34,016 nucleotides of DNA from a virus, in IMG/VR virus record IMGVR_UViG_3300046012_000211, positions 1 through 34,016 of that record. One strand, written 5' to 3'. Below are positions 1 to 8,088 of the stretch, one piece after another; position 1 is the first letter of the stretch, and every line of letters starts with the position of its first letter. The position numbers and the translations under genes are program-made. The notes beneath the pieces are model-generated. The model made no database searches. It was not told where the DNA came from and saw only the letters and a list, made by a program, of their open reading frames with translations.

Positions 1-15
1 GGAGGAGCGTCCCGG

Positions 16-201
16 GTGTTCCCCGAGCGTCGCAGGTTTCGCGGAATGCGTCAGATGGCTAGCCCCACCGCCTGGCGCAACCGGATCGTCGGGTCGGAGC
101 TCGTGCCGCCCACCGACCTGCTGGCGAACCCGAACAACGCGGTAGCGATCGAGCGCTGGGAGAGGTTCACCGGCAAGACCGCGGAGCGCCTCGATGGGTA
201 A
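16..201 (+). pseudogene. Deletion remnant of a ParB-like / DNA methylase phage protein
   Basis: This 61-residue frame starts at GTG 16, 8 bases after GGAGGAG; ATG 46 or 55 are alternatives. Residues about 20-40 (WRNRIVGSELVPPTDLLANP) resemble the N-terminus of phage proteins that carry a ParB-like nuclease domain ahead of a DNA methylase. The end, AIERWERFTGKTAERL, resembles the extreme C-terminus of the same family. The normal several-hundred-residue middle, with the ParB core and the methylase motifs, is missing and the two ends are joined in frame. The 3' end overlaps the terminase small subunit start by 8 bases, so the scar may survive for translational coupling. A short functional peptide cannot be excluded. 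Confidence 0.55.
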
Positions 202-655
202 GCGTGGTCCTGCCCCAACACCGGCGAAGCTCCGCGTGCTCCGAGGCAATCCAGGGCGCCGCCCGATTCCCGATGTGCCCGAACCCACGGGGCTGCCAGT
301 CCGGTCCGCCGGCATGAGCGATCGGGCCACGGCAGTCTGGGATCGGATCATCGCCGACTACGGCGCGACCGGCGTCCTCACCGGCGTCGATGCCGATGCT
401 CTCCGCGTCTACTGCGAGGCGGTCGTGCGGTATGAGCATGCCGCCGAACTCTTGGAGCGCAGCGGCCCGCTCGTCAAGGGCGCCCGCCAGGGCGATCTCG
501 TCAAGAACCCGTTGCACCAAGTCGTCCGCGATAACGCCGATCTGGTCCGGGCGTTCGCCCGTGAGCTCGGGTTTACCCCGGCGGCTCGGTCAGCTCTGAC
601 CGATGTCAACAAGAAGGTCATTTCCGATCCGCTCGCCGAATGGGCCGCGCAATGA
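194..655 (+). CDS. terS: Terminase small subunit, P27 family
   Basis: The 153-residue product opens with GKRGPAPTPAKLRVLRGNPG, the basic N-terminal signature of P27-type small terminases. A helical body follows (ATAVWDRIIADYGATGVL, then DALRVYCEAVVRYEHAAELL) and ends in the usual ELGFTPAARSAL segment. The family recognises phage DNA at the packaging start and loads the large subunit. The gene lies directly before the large subunit, which begins at an ATGA overlap with its stop. Length and position fit the family. Confidence 0.93.
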   Translation: MGKRGPAPTPAKLRVLRGNPGRRPIPDVPEPTGLPVRSAGMSDRATAVWDRIIADYGATGVLTGVDADALRVYCEAVVRYEHAAELLERSGPLVKGARQGDLVKNPLHQVVRDNADLVRAFARELGFTPAARSALTDVNKKVISDPLAEWAAQ

Positions 656-2394
656 CCGTGTCGACCCTCGCGCCGCGCGCTCGCCGCCGGATGGAACCGC
701 CGCCACCGCCCCATCCGGTCACGCAGTACGCCCTCGACGTGGTCGCCGGCCGGTACGTCACCGGCGTCTACATTCGCAAGGCAGCCGAGCGTCATCTCGC
801 CGACCTCTCGAACGACCGCGGGCTGTGGTTCGACGAGGCCGCCGCGTCGAAGGCGATCGCGTTCTACGCCCTCCTCCGCCACTACAAGGGCGATCTCGGG
901 CGGGAGGACAACGGCAAGGGCGCGTTCATCCACCTCGAGCCGTGGCAGCTGTTCATCATCGGCGCCGCCTTCGGCTGGAAGCGGGCCGACGGGCTGCGCC
1001 GGTTCCGCCGGCTGTACATCGAGGTCGCCAAGAAGAACGGCAAGACGCTCCTGGGCGCCGGGCTGATGCTGCTCCTCGCGTTCTTCGACAACGAGCCGGG
1101 CGCCGAGTGCTACAGCCTCGCCACCAAGGAAGACCAGGCCAAGCTGTCGTGGTCTGACGGCGTCCAGTTCGCGGCCAAGAACGCCTCGATCGCGGCCCGC
1201 ATCCGGAAGGTCGGCAAGCGCCTCGTCAACGAGACCACGGCGTCGTTCTGGCAGCCCCTCGGGCGCGACTCCGACACCGGCGACCAGGGCATCAACCCCC
1301 ACGGCTTCCTCGTCGACGAGCTCCACGTCCTCGACAGCCAGGATCCGATCGACAACGTCGAGACCGCGACCGCCTCGCGATCCCAGCCGATGGGTGCCTA
1401 CATCACCACGGCGGGCGTGAAACGGGAGTCGGTCTGGGCCACGATGCGGGCCGATGCCCTCGCCGTCGTCGAGGGGCGCGCGACCGACGATTCGATGCTC
1501 GTCCTGATCTACACGCTCGACGAGGGCGACGACCCGTTCGACGAGGCGGTCTGGCCGAAGGCCAACCCGAACCTCGGGGTGTCCGTCCGGGTCGACGCCC
1601 TTCGCGACCAGGCCGCGCTCGCCAAGCGCAGCCCGGCAAAGCTCGCGCCGTTCCTGCGGTTCCGGATGAACGTCCCGACCGGGGTCGCGACGCGGGCCAT
1701 CGACATCGACGAGTGGGACGCGGGCTCGGGGCTCGAGGCCGGCGAGGACTACCACGACTGGGAGGAACGGGTGTTCGCGGGGACGCGGACCGGCTGCGGT
1801 GGGCTCGACCTCGCGTCGGTCCGCGATCTGACCGCGTTCCTGTTCGTGTCCGAGACCGACGACGGCGGATACGACGTGCTGTGCCGGTTCTTCTGCCCGG
1901 AAGACGGCATCGCCCACCGCTCCCGGGTGGACGGCGTGCCCTACGCCGACTGGGTCCGCGACGGCTATCTGATCGCCACGCCCGGGAACGTCACCGACTA
2001 CGACTTCGTGAAGGCCGAGAACCAGACGCTCGCGGAGGCGCACGAGGTCATCGAGATCGGCTTCGACCGCTGGAACGCGACACAGCTCGCGACCGATCTC
2101 GCCGCCGACGGCGCGGCGATGGTCGTGATCCCCCAGACGATGGCCGGGCTCGCGCCGGGCTGGCGCGAGATCGAACGGGCGATCCTCGAGCACAAGCTCC
2201 ACCACGGCGGCCACCCGATCCTCCGCTGGATGGCCGGCAACGTCGAGGTCGAGACGGACGCCGCGGGCAACCAGAAGCCATCCAAGCGCCTGAGCACGGA
2301 ACGGATCGACGGCATGGTCTCGCTCGACATGGCGGTCGCCCGCCTGATGACCCACAGCAACGTCGAGTTCAGCGCCGGCGTGGCGTTCGCATGA
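652..2394 (+). CDS. terL: Terminase large subunit (ATPase/nuclease)
   Basis: The 580-residue product is a Terminase_1-type packaging motor. The Walker A-like motif VAKKNGKTLLGAG lies near residues 125-137 and the Walker B GFLVDEL near 216-222. The C-terminal RNase H-like nuclease starts at GGLDLASVRDLTAF near 382, with a later acidic/aromatic block EIGFDRWNATQ near 466. It cuts and pumps concatemeric DNA into the prohead through the portal. ATG 652 forms an ATGA overlap with terS and is preferred over the in-frame ATG at 640. The next gene begins at an ATGA overlap with its stop. Confidence 0.95.
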   Translation: MTVSTLAPRARRRMEPPPPPHPVTQYALDVVAGRYVTGVYIRKAAERHLADLSNDRGLWFDEAAASKAIAFYALLRHYKGDLGREDNGKGAFIHLEPWQLFIIGAAFGWKRADGLRRFRRLYIEVAKKNGKTLLGAGLMLLLAFFDNEPGAECYSLATKEDQAKLSWSDGVQFAAKNASIAARIRKVGKRLVNETTASFWQPLGRDSDTGDQGINPHGFLVDELHVLDSQDPIDNVETATASRSQPMGAYITTAGVKRESVWATMRADALAVVEGRATDDSMLVLIYTLDEGDDPFDEAVWPKANPNLGVSVRVDALRDQAALAKRSPAKLAPFLRFRMNVPTGVATRAIDIDEWDAGSGLEAGEDYHDWEERVFAGTRTGCGGLDLASVRDLTAFLFVSETDDGGYDVLCRFFCPEDGIAHRSRVDGVPYADWVRDGYLIATPGNVTDYDFVKAENQTLAEAHEVIEIGFDRWNATQLATDLAADGAAMVVIPQTMAGLAPGWREIERAILEHKLHHGGHPILRWMAGNVEVETDAAGNQKPSKRLSTERIDGMVSLDMAVARLMTHSNVEFSAGVAFA

Positions 2395-2537
2395 CCCGTC
2401 GCGCCGATGCCTTCATCCTCGCCGGGCTCGGCCTCGTGGTCGTCGGCATCCTCCTGATCTATCCGCCGCTCGCCCTGATCGCAGGAGGCGCGGGACTTGC
2501 CGCGTTCGGCCTGCTCGGCGTTGAGGTGAAGCGGTGA
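2391..2537 (+). CDS. Small two-segment membrane protein
   Basis: This 48-residue frame is locked between terL and portal by 4-base overlaps on both sides (ATGA at 2391, GTGA at 2534). After a short basic start (MTRRADAF) it is almost wholly hydrophobic: LAGLGLVVVGILLIY, a PP turn, then LALIAGGAGLAAFGLLGV, ending VEVKR. This predicts two short transmembrane helices. Tiny membrane proteins at this position are seen in other phages but their role is unknown. The precise overlaps are the main reason to accept it. Confidence 0.75.
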   Translation: MTRRADAFILAGLGLVVVGILLIYPPLALIAGGAGLAAFGLLGVEVKR

Positions 2538-3895
2538 ACCGTCTCCAATCACTCCTCGGCTCCGCTCGCTCGGCATGGGACGGCGGGCTCGAGATCGCCC
2601 TGATGAACGGCCACAGCTACCCGCTGGCGGGGCTCCACCAGACGATCGGCGGCAAGGTCGAGGACATCGACGTCGGCTACGAGAGCCTCGTCTACCGGGC
2701 GTACATGTCGAACGCGGTCGTGTTCGCCTGCGTCCGCGCCCGGCGGGACCTGTTCACCGAGGCCCGCTTCGCCTTCCAGGACATGCGTGGCGGGCTGCCC
2801 GGCGACTTCGAGGACGGACGGGACGGGCGGAACCCCGCGACCGGCGAGACGGCGCTCCTCGCCCACCCGTGGCCCGGCGCGACGACCGGCGATCTCCTCA
2901 AGTACCTCATCACCGACAACGACTTCGCGGGCAACGCCTTCGTCGCGAGGCGCCGCAACCGGCTCGTCCGGATGCGCCCCGACTGGACCCAGATCATCCA
3001 CGGCTCGCCCGATCCAAACGGGAACCTGTGGGACCTCGACGCCGAACTCCTCGGCTACGCCTACCAGCCGGGCGGCAAGGCGGGCGGCCGGCCCCTCGTC
3101 TTCCTCGACGTGAGCGAGGTCGCCCACTTCGCGACCACTCCGGATCCGCTGACGAAGGTCCGCGGGATGAGCTGGCTGACCCCGATCGTCCGGGAGGTCA
3201 TGGCCGACGAGGCGATGACCGAGCACCGCCTCAAGTACTTCGAGCACGGCGGCACGCCGAACCTCGTGGTCAAGACGCAGTACACCGACGTCAACAAGCT
3301 CACCGAATTCATGAACTACCTGAAGCAGAACCACGCAGGCGTGACCAACGCCTACAAGATGATGGGCTTCACCGCCGGGGTGGACGCGACCGTCGTCGGT
3401 TCGGACCTCAAACAACTCGACTTCAAGGTCGTCCAGGGTGGCGGCGAGACGCGAATCGCGGCGGCGGCCGGGGTGCCGGCGGTCCTCGCGGGGCTGTCCG
3501 AGGGGCTCAGCGGGTCGAGCCTCAACGCGGGCCAGGGCTTCACGAGCGCGATGCGCCTGTTCGCCGACCTGACGATGAGCCCGGCCTGGCGGAACGCCGC
3601 GGGATCGCTCGAGCAGATCATCCGGACCCCGTCGGGCACGAGGCTCTGGTACGACATCCGCGGCATCCCCGCGCTCAAGGACGACATCAAGTCCGCGGCC
3701 GAGGTCCGAGCCCTCGACGCGACCGCCCTGCGGACCCTGTCCGACGGCGGCTGGGACGCCGACGCGATCGTCGATGCGATCGTCGCCAACGACTGGAAGC
3801 GGCTCAAGGGCAAGAAGACCGGGATCTCGGTCCAGATCCAGAACCAGACACCCGCCGGCAACGGCAAACCCGTCACGCCAGGAGCCAAACCATGA
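2534..3895 (+). CDS. Portal protein (HK97-type)
   Basis: The 453-residue product fits the Phage_portal family. Features include the early YMSNAVVFACVRARRDLFTEARF block, a DLLKYLITDNDFAGNAF helix, the WTQIIHG/LWDLDAELLGYAYQPGG wing region, VSEVAHFATTPDPLTKVRGMSWL, and VPAVLAGLSEGLSGSSLNAG near residue 320. It forms the dodecameric ring at the head vertex through which terminase packages DNA and to which connectors bind. It starts at a GTGA overlap with the small membrane gene and ends at an ATGA overlap with the protease-capsid gene. The C-terminus is polar and low in complexity, as usual. Confidence 0.93.
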   Translation: MNRLQSLLGSARSAWDGGLEIALMNGHSYPLAGLHQTIGGKVEDIDVGYESLVYRAYMSNAVVFACVRARRDLFTEARFAFQDMRGGLPGDFEDGRDGRNPATGETALLAHPWPGATTGDLLKYLITDNDFAGNAFVARRRNRLVRMRPDWTQIIHGSPDPNGNLWDLDAELLGYAYQPGGKAGGRPLVFLDVSEVAHFATTPDPLTKVRGMSWLTPIVREVMADEAMTEHRLKYFEHGGTPNLVVKTQYTDVNKLTEFMNYLKQNHAGVTNAYKMMGFTAGVDATVVGSDLKQLDFKVVQGGGETRIAAAAGVPAVLAGLSEGLSGSSLNAGQGFTSAMRLFADLTMSPAWRNAAGSLEQIIRTPSGTRLWYDIRGIPALKDDIKSAAEVRALDATALRTLSDGGWDADAIVDAIVANDWKRLKGKKTGISVQIQNQTPAGNGKPVTPGAKP

Positions 3896-6174
3896 ACCCT
3901 GAAGACCTCGCTGGCGTTCCGCCGGCCCGCCTGCCCTTCCCCGTCACCCGTGCCGAGGCGCGACCGATCACGACCCGGGCGTCGGAGGGGATGCCGACGA
4001 TGGTCGGCCGCTTCTCGACCTTTGGCGACTGGTACGAGGTGGATTCGCTGATCGAGGGCCACTTCCTCGAATCGGTCGGCACCCGCGCATTCGAGAAGAC
4101 GATCAGCGAGAGCCGCGCCTCGATGAAGGTCCTCTACGACCACGGCCACGACCCGCAGATCGGCAACAAGATCCTCGGGCCGATCGAGGAGCTCGGGACG
4201 GACGCGGGCTACGTCGTCCCGCTGTTCGACACGAGCTATAACCGCGATCTCGCCCCGGGCCTCATCGCTGGCGTGTACGGCTCGTCCTTCCGCTTCACCG
4301 TCGAGAAGGACGTCTGGGACTACACCCCGGCGCGCTCCGCGCACAACCCCGACGGCCTGCCCGAGCGGACGATCACCGAGGCCCGCGTCTACGAGTTCGG
4401 CCCGGTGACGTTCCCGGCCAACCCCGCGGCCACGGCGGGGATCCGCTCCACCACCGACAACTTCTACCAGCGCAGCCGCGACCCCGAGGCATTCGAGTCG
4501 CTCCTGCGCTCCGCCCAAGTCGCCCGCACTCCGGCCCCGGCCGGAGCCGCAGCCCGGTCCGATGAGCCGCCGGCGAGCACTCCGAGTGAGCCGCTCGAAC
4601 CGGACACTCCGCGGCCACCCGACCCACCGCCGGCCATGCCGGCCCCCACCGAAGACCCGCTGAGAAGCGGGTCTCTTGATTCTCAGGAGAACCGAACCGT
4701 GGACTACATCACCCGCGACGAGAAGACGGCGCGCATCGACGAGCTCAAGGCCGAGCAGAGTCGGACCGGCGTCGAGTACCCGGGCGTCATGCCGCCCGAT
4801 GTCCAGGCCCGCTGGGACGCGGCCGTCAAGGAGCAGGACGACCTCGAGCGCGACGTCGCCGCATGGGACGCCCGCCAGGCCCGGATCGCGGCCAACGCCG
4901 CGAACGCCCAGCTCCGCGAGACCGCCCCGTACAGCCCGCCGGTCGTCAACCAGATCAACCGCAAGGGCCAGTCCGACATCTACGACATCGGCGGCCTCCG
5001 CAGCGGATCGCGCAGCGACGAGGAGTACCGCTCAGGGCTCCGCGACAACGCGATGCGCTCGGTCGAGACGAGCCGGTTCCCGAACCCGAACATCACCCAG
5101 GACGCGGCCCGCGAGCAGGCGGCCCACCTCCTTGACTTCAAGGACTCGCCCGACAAGGAGATGGCGACCCGCTTCCTCCAGACCGGCAACCCGGCCTACC
5201 GGAGCGCGTTCGAGGCGCTCGTCGCGGGCCGTCACCTGTCCCCCGAGCAGGAGCGCGCCGCGGCCCTCGCGGTCGTCGGCACGACCACGACCGGCGGCTA
5301 CGCGGTCCCGTACATCTTCGACCCGACGATCATCCACACCGGCGCCTACACGAACATCAACCCGTTCCGGCAGATCTGCCGGGTCGAGACGATCGTTGGC
5401 GGCAACGTCTGGCGCGGCGTGAGCGCCGGTGCCATCGCGGCCCAGTACCGGGCTGAGGGTGACGCCATGACCGAGGGCGGCCCGACGTTCGCCCTGCCGA
5501 CCTACACCGCCCAGCGGGCGGACGCCTTCGTGACGCTGTCACGCGAGGCCCTTCAGGACCGGCCCGACTTCGTGTCCGAGCTGTCGTCGATCATCGACGA
5601 GGGCAAGGCCACCAACGAGGAGACCCAGTTCTCCATCGGCGTCGGCACGACCGTCTTCCCCTCGGGCATGTTCGTCAAGGGCAAGTTCACGGTCAAGGAG
5701 ACGATCACCGACAACACGTTCGCGGTCGCCGACCTCGACGCGACCGAGGCGGCCCTGCCGCTCCGCTTCCGTCGGGACGCGGTCTGGATGCTCGCCCGTG
5801 GCGTCATCCGGATCGTCCAGGGCTTCGAGACGGCCTACGGCAAGTACTTCAACTCCACCCTCGGCTACCCGGCCGTCGGCGATCCGGCCAACAACCCGGG
5901 CGGCAACACCGGGCTGAGCCTCCTCGGCTATCCCGTCTGGGAGACGCCCTCGGCTCCGGTCACGGTGACCGGCGACGACACGGTCGTCGGCATCCTCGTC
6001 GCCCCCAAGAACTACATCATCGTCGACCGAGCCGGCATGGAGGTGGAGATCATCCCCAACATGTTCGACGCGACGACGGGCTTCCCCACCGGCCAGCGCG
6101 GCCTCGCCGCCATCTGGCGCAACACCGCCGGCCCGCTCAATGCGGACGCCGGTCGCCAGATCAACATCAACTAA
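3892..6174 (+). CDS. Prohead protease-major capsid protein fusion (HK97 type)
   Basis: One uninterrupted 760-residue frame holds two normally separate proteins. Residues about 20-190 are an HK97-type prohead serine protease: VLYDHGHDPQIG supplies the likely catalytic His (about 84) and GVYGSSFRF the Ser (about 131-132). A Pro/Ala/Glu-rich linker (about 210-265) follows. The capsid part begins near DYITRDEKTARIDELKAEQ (delta-domain-like coiled coil) and continues through TTTTGGYAVP (about 463) into the HK97 capsid fold. No stop separates the parts, but a hairpin, an SD and a GTG lie at the junction, so a separate capsid product may also be made. Protease-capsid fusions are known in HK97-like phages. 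Confidence 0.93.
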   Translation: MNPEDLAGVPPARLPFPVTRAEARPITTRASEGMPTMVGRFSTFGDWYEVDSLIEGHFLESVGTRAFEKTISESRASMKVLYDHGHDPQIGNKILGPIEELGTDAGYVVPLFDTSYNRDLAPGLIAGVYGSSFRFTVEKDVWDYTPARSAHNPDGLPERTITEARVYEFGPVTFPANPAATAGIRSTTDNFYQRSRDPEAFESLLRSAQVARTPAPAGAAARSDEPPASTPSEPLEPDTPRPPDPPPAMPAPTEDPLRSGSLDSQENRTVDYITRDEKTARIDELKAEQSRTGVEYPGVMPPDVQARWDAAVKEQDDLERDVAAWDARQARIAANAANAQLRETAPYSPPVVNQINRKGQSDIYDIGGLRSGSRSDEEYRSGLRDNAMRSVETSRFPNPNITQDAAREQAAHLLDFKDSPDKEMATRFLQTGNPAYRSAFEALVAGRHLSPEQERAAALAVVGTTTTGGYAVPYIFDPTIIHTGAYTNINPFRQICRVETIVGGNVWRGVSAGAIAAQYRAEGDAMTEGGPTFALPTYTAQRADAFVTLSREALQDRPDFVSELSSIIDEGKATNEETQFSIGVGTTVFPSGMFVKGKFTVKETITDNTFAVADLDATEAALPLRFRRDAVWMLARGVIRIVQGFETAYGKYFNSTLGYPAVGDPANNPGGNTGLSLLGYPVWETPSAPVTVTGDDTVVGILVAPKNYIIVDRAGMEVEIIPNMFDATTGFPTGQRGLAAIWRNTAGPLNADAGRQININ
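4654..4673 (+). promoter_or_regulatory. GNRA-loop hairpin at the protease/capsid junction
   Basis: GACCCGCT pairs perfectly with AGCGGGTC around a GAGA tetraloop, an 8-bp stem with a GNRA loop. It is followed by a pyrimidine-rich TCTTGATTCTC and then AGGAGA and GTG 4699. This is the layout expected between two cistrons, yet the reading frame runs through it without a stop. It could be a translational spacer, an RNA stability element or a weak attenuator setting the fusion:capsid ratio. Confidence 0.6.
4699..6174 (+). CDS. Possible internally initiated major capsid protein
   Basis: GTG 4699 lies in the same frame as the fusion and is preceded by AGGAGA at 4685-4690 with an 8-base gap, an ideal Shine-Dalgarno arrangement in the middle of an open frame. 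Starting here gives a 491-residue protein with an N-terminal delta-like coiled coil (RDEKTARIDELKAEQ; DLERDVAAWDARQARIAANA) and the complete HK97 capsid fold. Capsid is needed in hundreds of copies and protease in far fewer, so separate production would make sense. Whether it is used cannot be decided from sequence; the full fusion could instead be cleaved by its own protease. Confidence 0.5.
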   Translation: MDYITRDEKTARIDELKAEQSRTGVEYPGVMPPDVQARWDAAVKEQDDLERDVAAWDARQARIAANAANAQLRETAPYSPPVVNQINRKGQSDIYDIGGLRSGSRSDEEYRSGLRDNAMRSVETSRFPNPNITQDAAREQAAHLLDFKDSPDKEMATRFLQTGNPAYRSAFEALVAGRHLSPEQERAAALAVVGTTTTGGYAVPYIFDPTIIHTGAYTNINPFRQICRVETIVGGNVWRGVSAGAIAAQYRAEGDAMTEGGPTFALPTYTAQRADAFVTLSREALQDRPDFVSELSSIIDEGKATNEETQFSIGVGTTVFPSGMFVKGKFTVKETITDNTFAVADLDATEAALPLRFRRDAVWMLARGVIRIVQGFETAYGKYFNSTLGYPAVGDPANNPGGNTGLSLLGYPVWETPSAPVTVTGDDTVVGILVAPKNYIIVDRAGMEVEIIPNMFDATTGFPTGQRGLAAIWRNTAGPLNADAGRQININ

Positions 6175-6187
6175 TCCCCCTCTCCCC

Positions 6188-6224
6188 AAGCCCCGGCCGG
6201 CGCCCCCTTCCGGCCGGGGCTTCT
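6188..6224 (+). terminator. Intrinsic-type terminator after the capsid gene
   Basis: AAGCCCCGGCCGG (6188-6200) pairs perfectly with CCGGCCGGGGCTT (6210-6222) around a 9-base loop, 13 bp in all. It is followed by a short pyrimidine run rather than a clean T tract. It begins 13 bases after the capsid stop. Terminators or processing hairpins directly after capsid genes are common and raise capsid mRNA abundance over downstream genes. Confidence 0.75.
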
Positions 6225-6256
6225 TCGTCCATCCCGCTAGTCAAGGAGAGCCCAAC

Positions 6257-6511
6257 GTGGCAACCGTTAGCGCGCTTCAGTCGTTCGTCGGCCGTCTGTC
6301 GAAGGACACCAAGGAACCCGATACCAAGCTCGACGGCAAGGTCGTCGCGGGCCGGGTCACCCCCGGCAAGTCGGTCCAGGTCCGGCAGGGCCAGAACTTC
6401 GAGGACAACCACCCGGTCGTCAAGGCGTTCCCCTCGATGTTCGGCGCCGTCGACAGCCTTCACCCGGTCGAGCAGGCGACCGCGGCGCCCGGCGAGAAGC
6501 GAGGCCGCTAG
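6257..6511 (+). CDS. Small conserved-position protein after capsid, function unknown
   Basis: The 84-residue protein starts at GTG 6257, 7 bases after AAGGAGA (6243-6249). It opens VATVSALQSFVGRLSKDTKE and contains VVAGRVTPGKSVQVRQGQNFEDNHPVV, ending in a basic EKRGR. It is hydrophilic with no membrane segment. The position right after the capsid and its hairpin suggests a head-associated or DNA-end-associated protein, but no family was recognised. The next gene's ATG follows its TAG with no gap. Confidence 0.8.
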   Translation: MATVSALQSFVGRLSKDTKEPDTKLDGKVVAGRVTPGKSVQVRQGQNFEDNHPVVKAFPSMFGAVDSLHPVEQATAAPGEKRGR

Positions 6512-7105
6512 ATGAACAAGTCGACCAACATCGCCGCGACGACGGCCGCGGTTCCGAACCGGATCGTTGCCTCGGCCAACATGAAGGTCGGCACGTACAC
6601 GATCGCGAACGCCAGCCCAGTGTGGGCCGGTGGCGCGCTCATCACCGTGACCCACACCCAGGTCGGCGGCGTCACCGACACGCTCGGCACGATCACCGTG
6701 GTCGGGACCGACCTGTTCGGCGTCGCCCTGACCGAGACGATCACGCCGCTCGACGGCACGATCGCCACGGGGACCAAGGTCTTCCGCTCGGTGACCAGCG
6801 TCACGGGCGCGGGCTGGGTCATCAACACCGGCAACGACACGATCGTCGTCGGCGTCACCGCGGGCTCGTACGCCGCGATCGGCGGCGGGCACCTCCACGC
6901 GATCGCCGTCAACACGACCGCGGCCGCCGCGATCACCGTGTCCGACGCGGGCGGGACGATCGCGACGCTGAAGGCGTCGATCGCCGAGGGCGTCTACGTC
7001 TTCGACGTGCCGTGGTCGGGCTTCCTCAAGATCGCCACGACCTCGACCAACGACGTGACCGCGATCCACAGCCCCGGCGTCCCGTCCACCTACGCGATGG
7101 CCTGA
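6512..7105 (+). CDS. Beta-rich phage structural protein, probable head decoration
   Basis: The 197-residue protein is Thr/Val/Gly-rich with short alternating beta patterns such as DTLGTITVVGTDLFGVALTE, ITPLDGTIATGTKVFRSVTS and GNDTIVVGVTAGSYAA. It has no signal peptide or membrane helix. Similar patterns occur in head or tail decoration proteins of siphoviruses. The location between capsid and connector genes suggests an external head protein; that role is inferred from context. Its stop shares a base with the next start (TGATG at 7103-7107). Confidence 0.75.
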   Translation: MNKSTNIAATTAAVPNRIVASANMKVGTYTIANASPVWAGGALITVTHTQVGGVTDTLGTITVVGTDLFGVALTETITPLDGTIATGTKVFRSVTSVTGAGWVINTGNDTIVVGVTAGSYAAIGGGHLHAIAVNTTAAAAITVSDAGGTIATLKASIAEGVYVFDVPWSGFLKIATTSTNDVTAIHSPGVPSTYAMA

Positions 7106-8088
7106 TGGCGTCACCCGTCCGCGGCCTCGCCCCGTTCATCGGCACATGGGACGCCAATACGTTCTACGACCGCGGTGACGTCGTGCTGCGCTCGGGCGTG
7201 CTCTACCAGGCGCGCTCCGACCGCGGTGACACGAAGGACCCGACCTCGGGCGCGGCCTACTGGGCCAATGTCTCGAGCACCATCCTGACCCTCACGGGCT
7301 CAATCGACCCCACCACGGGCGCGGGCATCCCGAGCGCGATCAGCTCGACCTACCACATGGCAGGCACCGCGCTGTACGTCAAGACCGGCTCGGGCGCGAC
7401 CGCGTGGAGCGATCCGGCAGCGGGTGGCGGCGGGGGAGGTAGCACCATCGCCGCCACCGATACCCAGATCGTGTTCATGGACGGGACCGATGCGGTCGGG
7501 AGCGCCAACCTCACCTTCGTCGAGGCCGGTGGCGACGTGACGCTCGGCCTCGCGGCGGGCGAGAACGACCACGCGACGATCAGCACGCTCGGAGTCGGGG
7601 CCGAAATCTCGATCCAGGCGGCAGATGGGGACGCGACCCACGTCGGCGGGGAGCTGACCCTCGTATCCGGCAACAGCGGCGGACAGAACGGCGGCCAGGT
7701 CAACATCTTCGCCGGCGCCGATACCGACGGCGGTGACGGTGGGGCCGTGATCGTCTCGTCCGGCAACGCCCCGTCGGGGAAAGCGGGCGACATCGACCTA
7801 CGGGTTGGCTCCCAAGGAGACAGCGCCGAAGGCGGCAGCATCAACATCGTCGCTGGGACGGGTCAGACCGACGACGGCGGCAGCGTCATCATCCAGGCTG
7901 GTCCGAACGTGACGGGCGGATCGCACGGCTCAGTCCAACTCTACGATGGAAGCTCGAATAACGGGCTCGAACTCAACGCGAACGGCCTGATCTACTTCGG
8001 TGCGGCTCCCGAGGTCCCTGCCACCCCCACGGCGCAGGACATCGTTGACGCCCTCGTCGCCATCGGCTTCATCACCCAAGCGTCGTGA
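7105..8088 (+). CDS. Glycine-rich structural protein with N-terminal CBM5/12-like segment
   Basis: The 327-residue product starts with a carbohydrate-binding-module-like segment (residues about 8-55: GTWDANTFYDRGDVVLRSG, then LYQARSD and AAYW) of the kind seen in chitin-binding type 5/12 modules and phage fibres. A poly-Gly hinge near residues 109-115 leads into repeated beta strands of the type GGELTLVSGNSGG, GGQVNIFAG, GGAVIVSSGN, GGSINIVAG, GGSVIIQAG, spaced about 20 residues apart, suggesting a stacked beta or fibre-like shaft. It may be a head fibre or surface-adhesion protein. It overlaps the next start by 4 bases (GTGA). Confidence 0.7.
   Translation: MASPVRGLAPFIGTWDANTFYDRGDVVLRSGVLYQARSDRGDTKDPTSGAAYWANVSSTILTLTGSIDPTTGAGIPSAISSTYHMAGTALYVKTGSGATAWSDPAAGGGGGGSTIAATDTQIVFMDGTDAVGSANLTFVEAGGDVTLGLAAGENDHATISTLGVGAEISIQAADGDATHVGGELTLVSGNSGGQNGGQVNIFAGADTDGGDGGAVIVSSGNAPSGKAGDIDLRVGSQGDSAEGGSINIVAGTGQTDDGGSVIIQAGPNVTGGSHGSVQLYDGSSNNGLELNANGLIYFGAAPEVPATPTAQDIVDALVAIGFITQAS

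Noticed and set aside
409-2355. Long minus-strand open frame (648 codons) opposite the terminase genes
   Set aside because: High-GC codon bias on the plus strand leaves the opposite frame open. The plus strand has clear TerS and TerL motifs, while the reverse reading is Arg/Val/Asp-rich without any domain.
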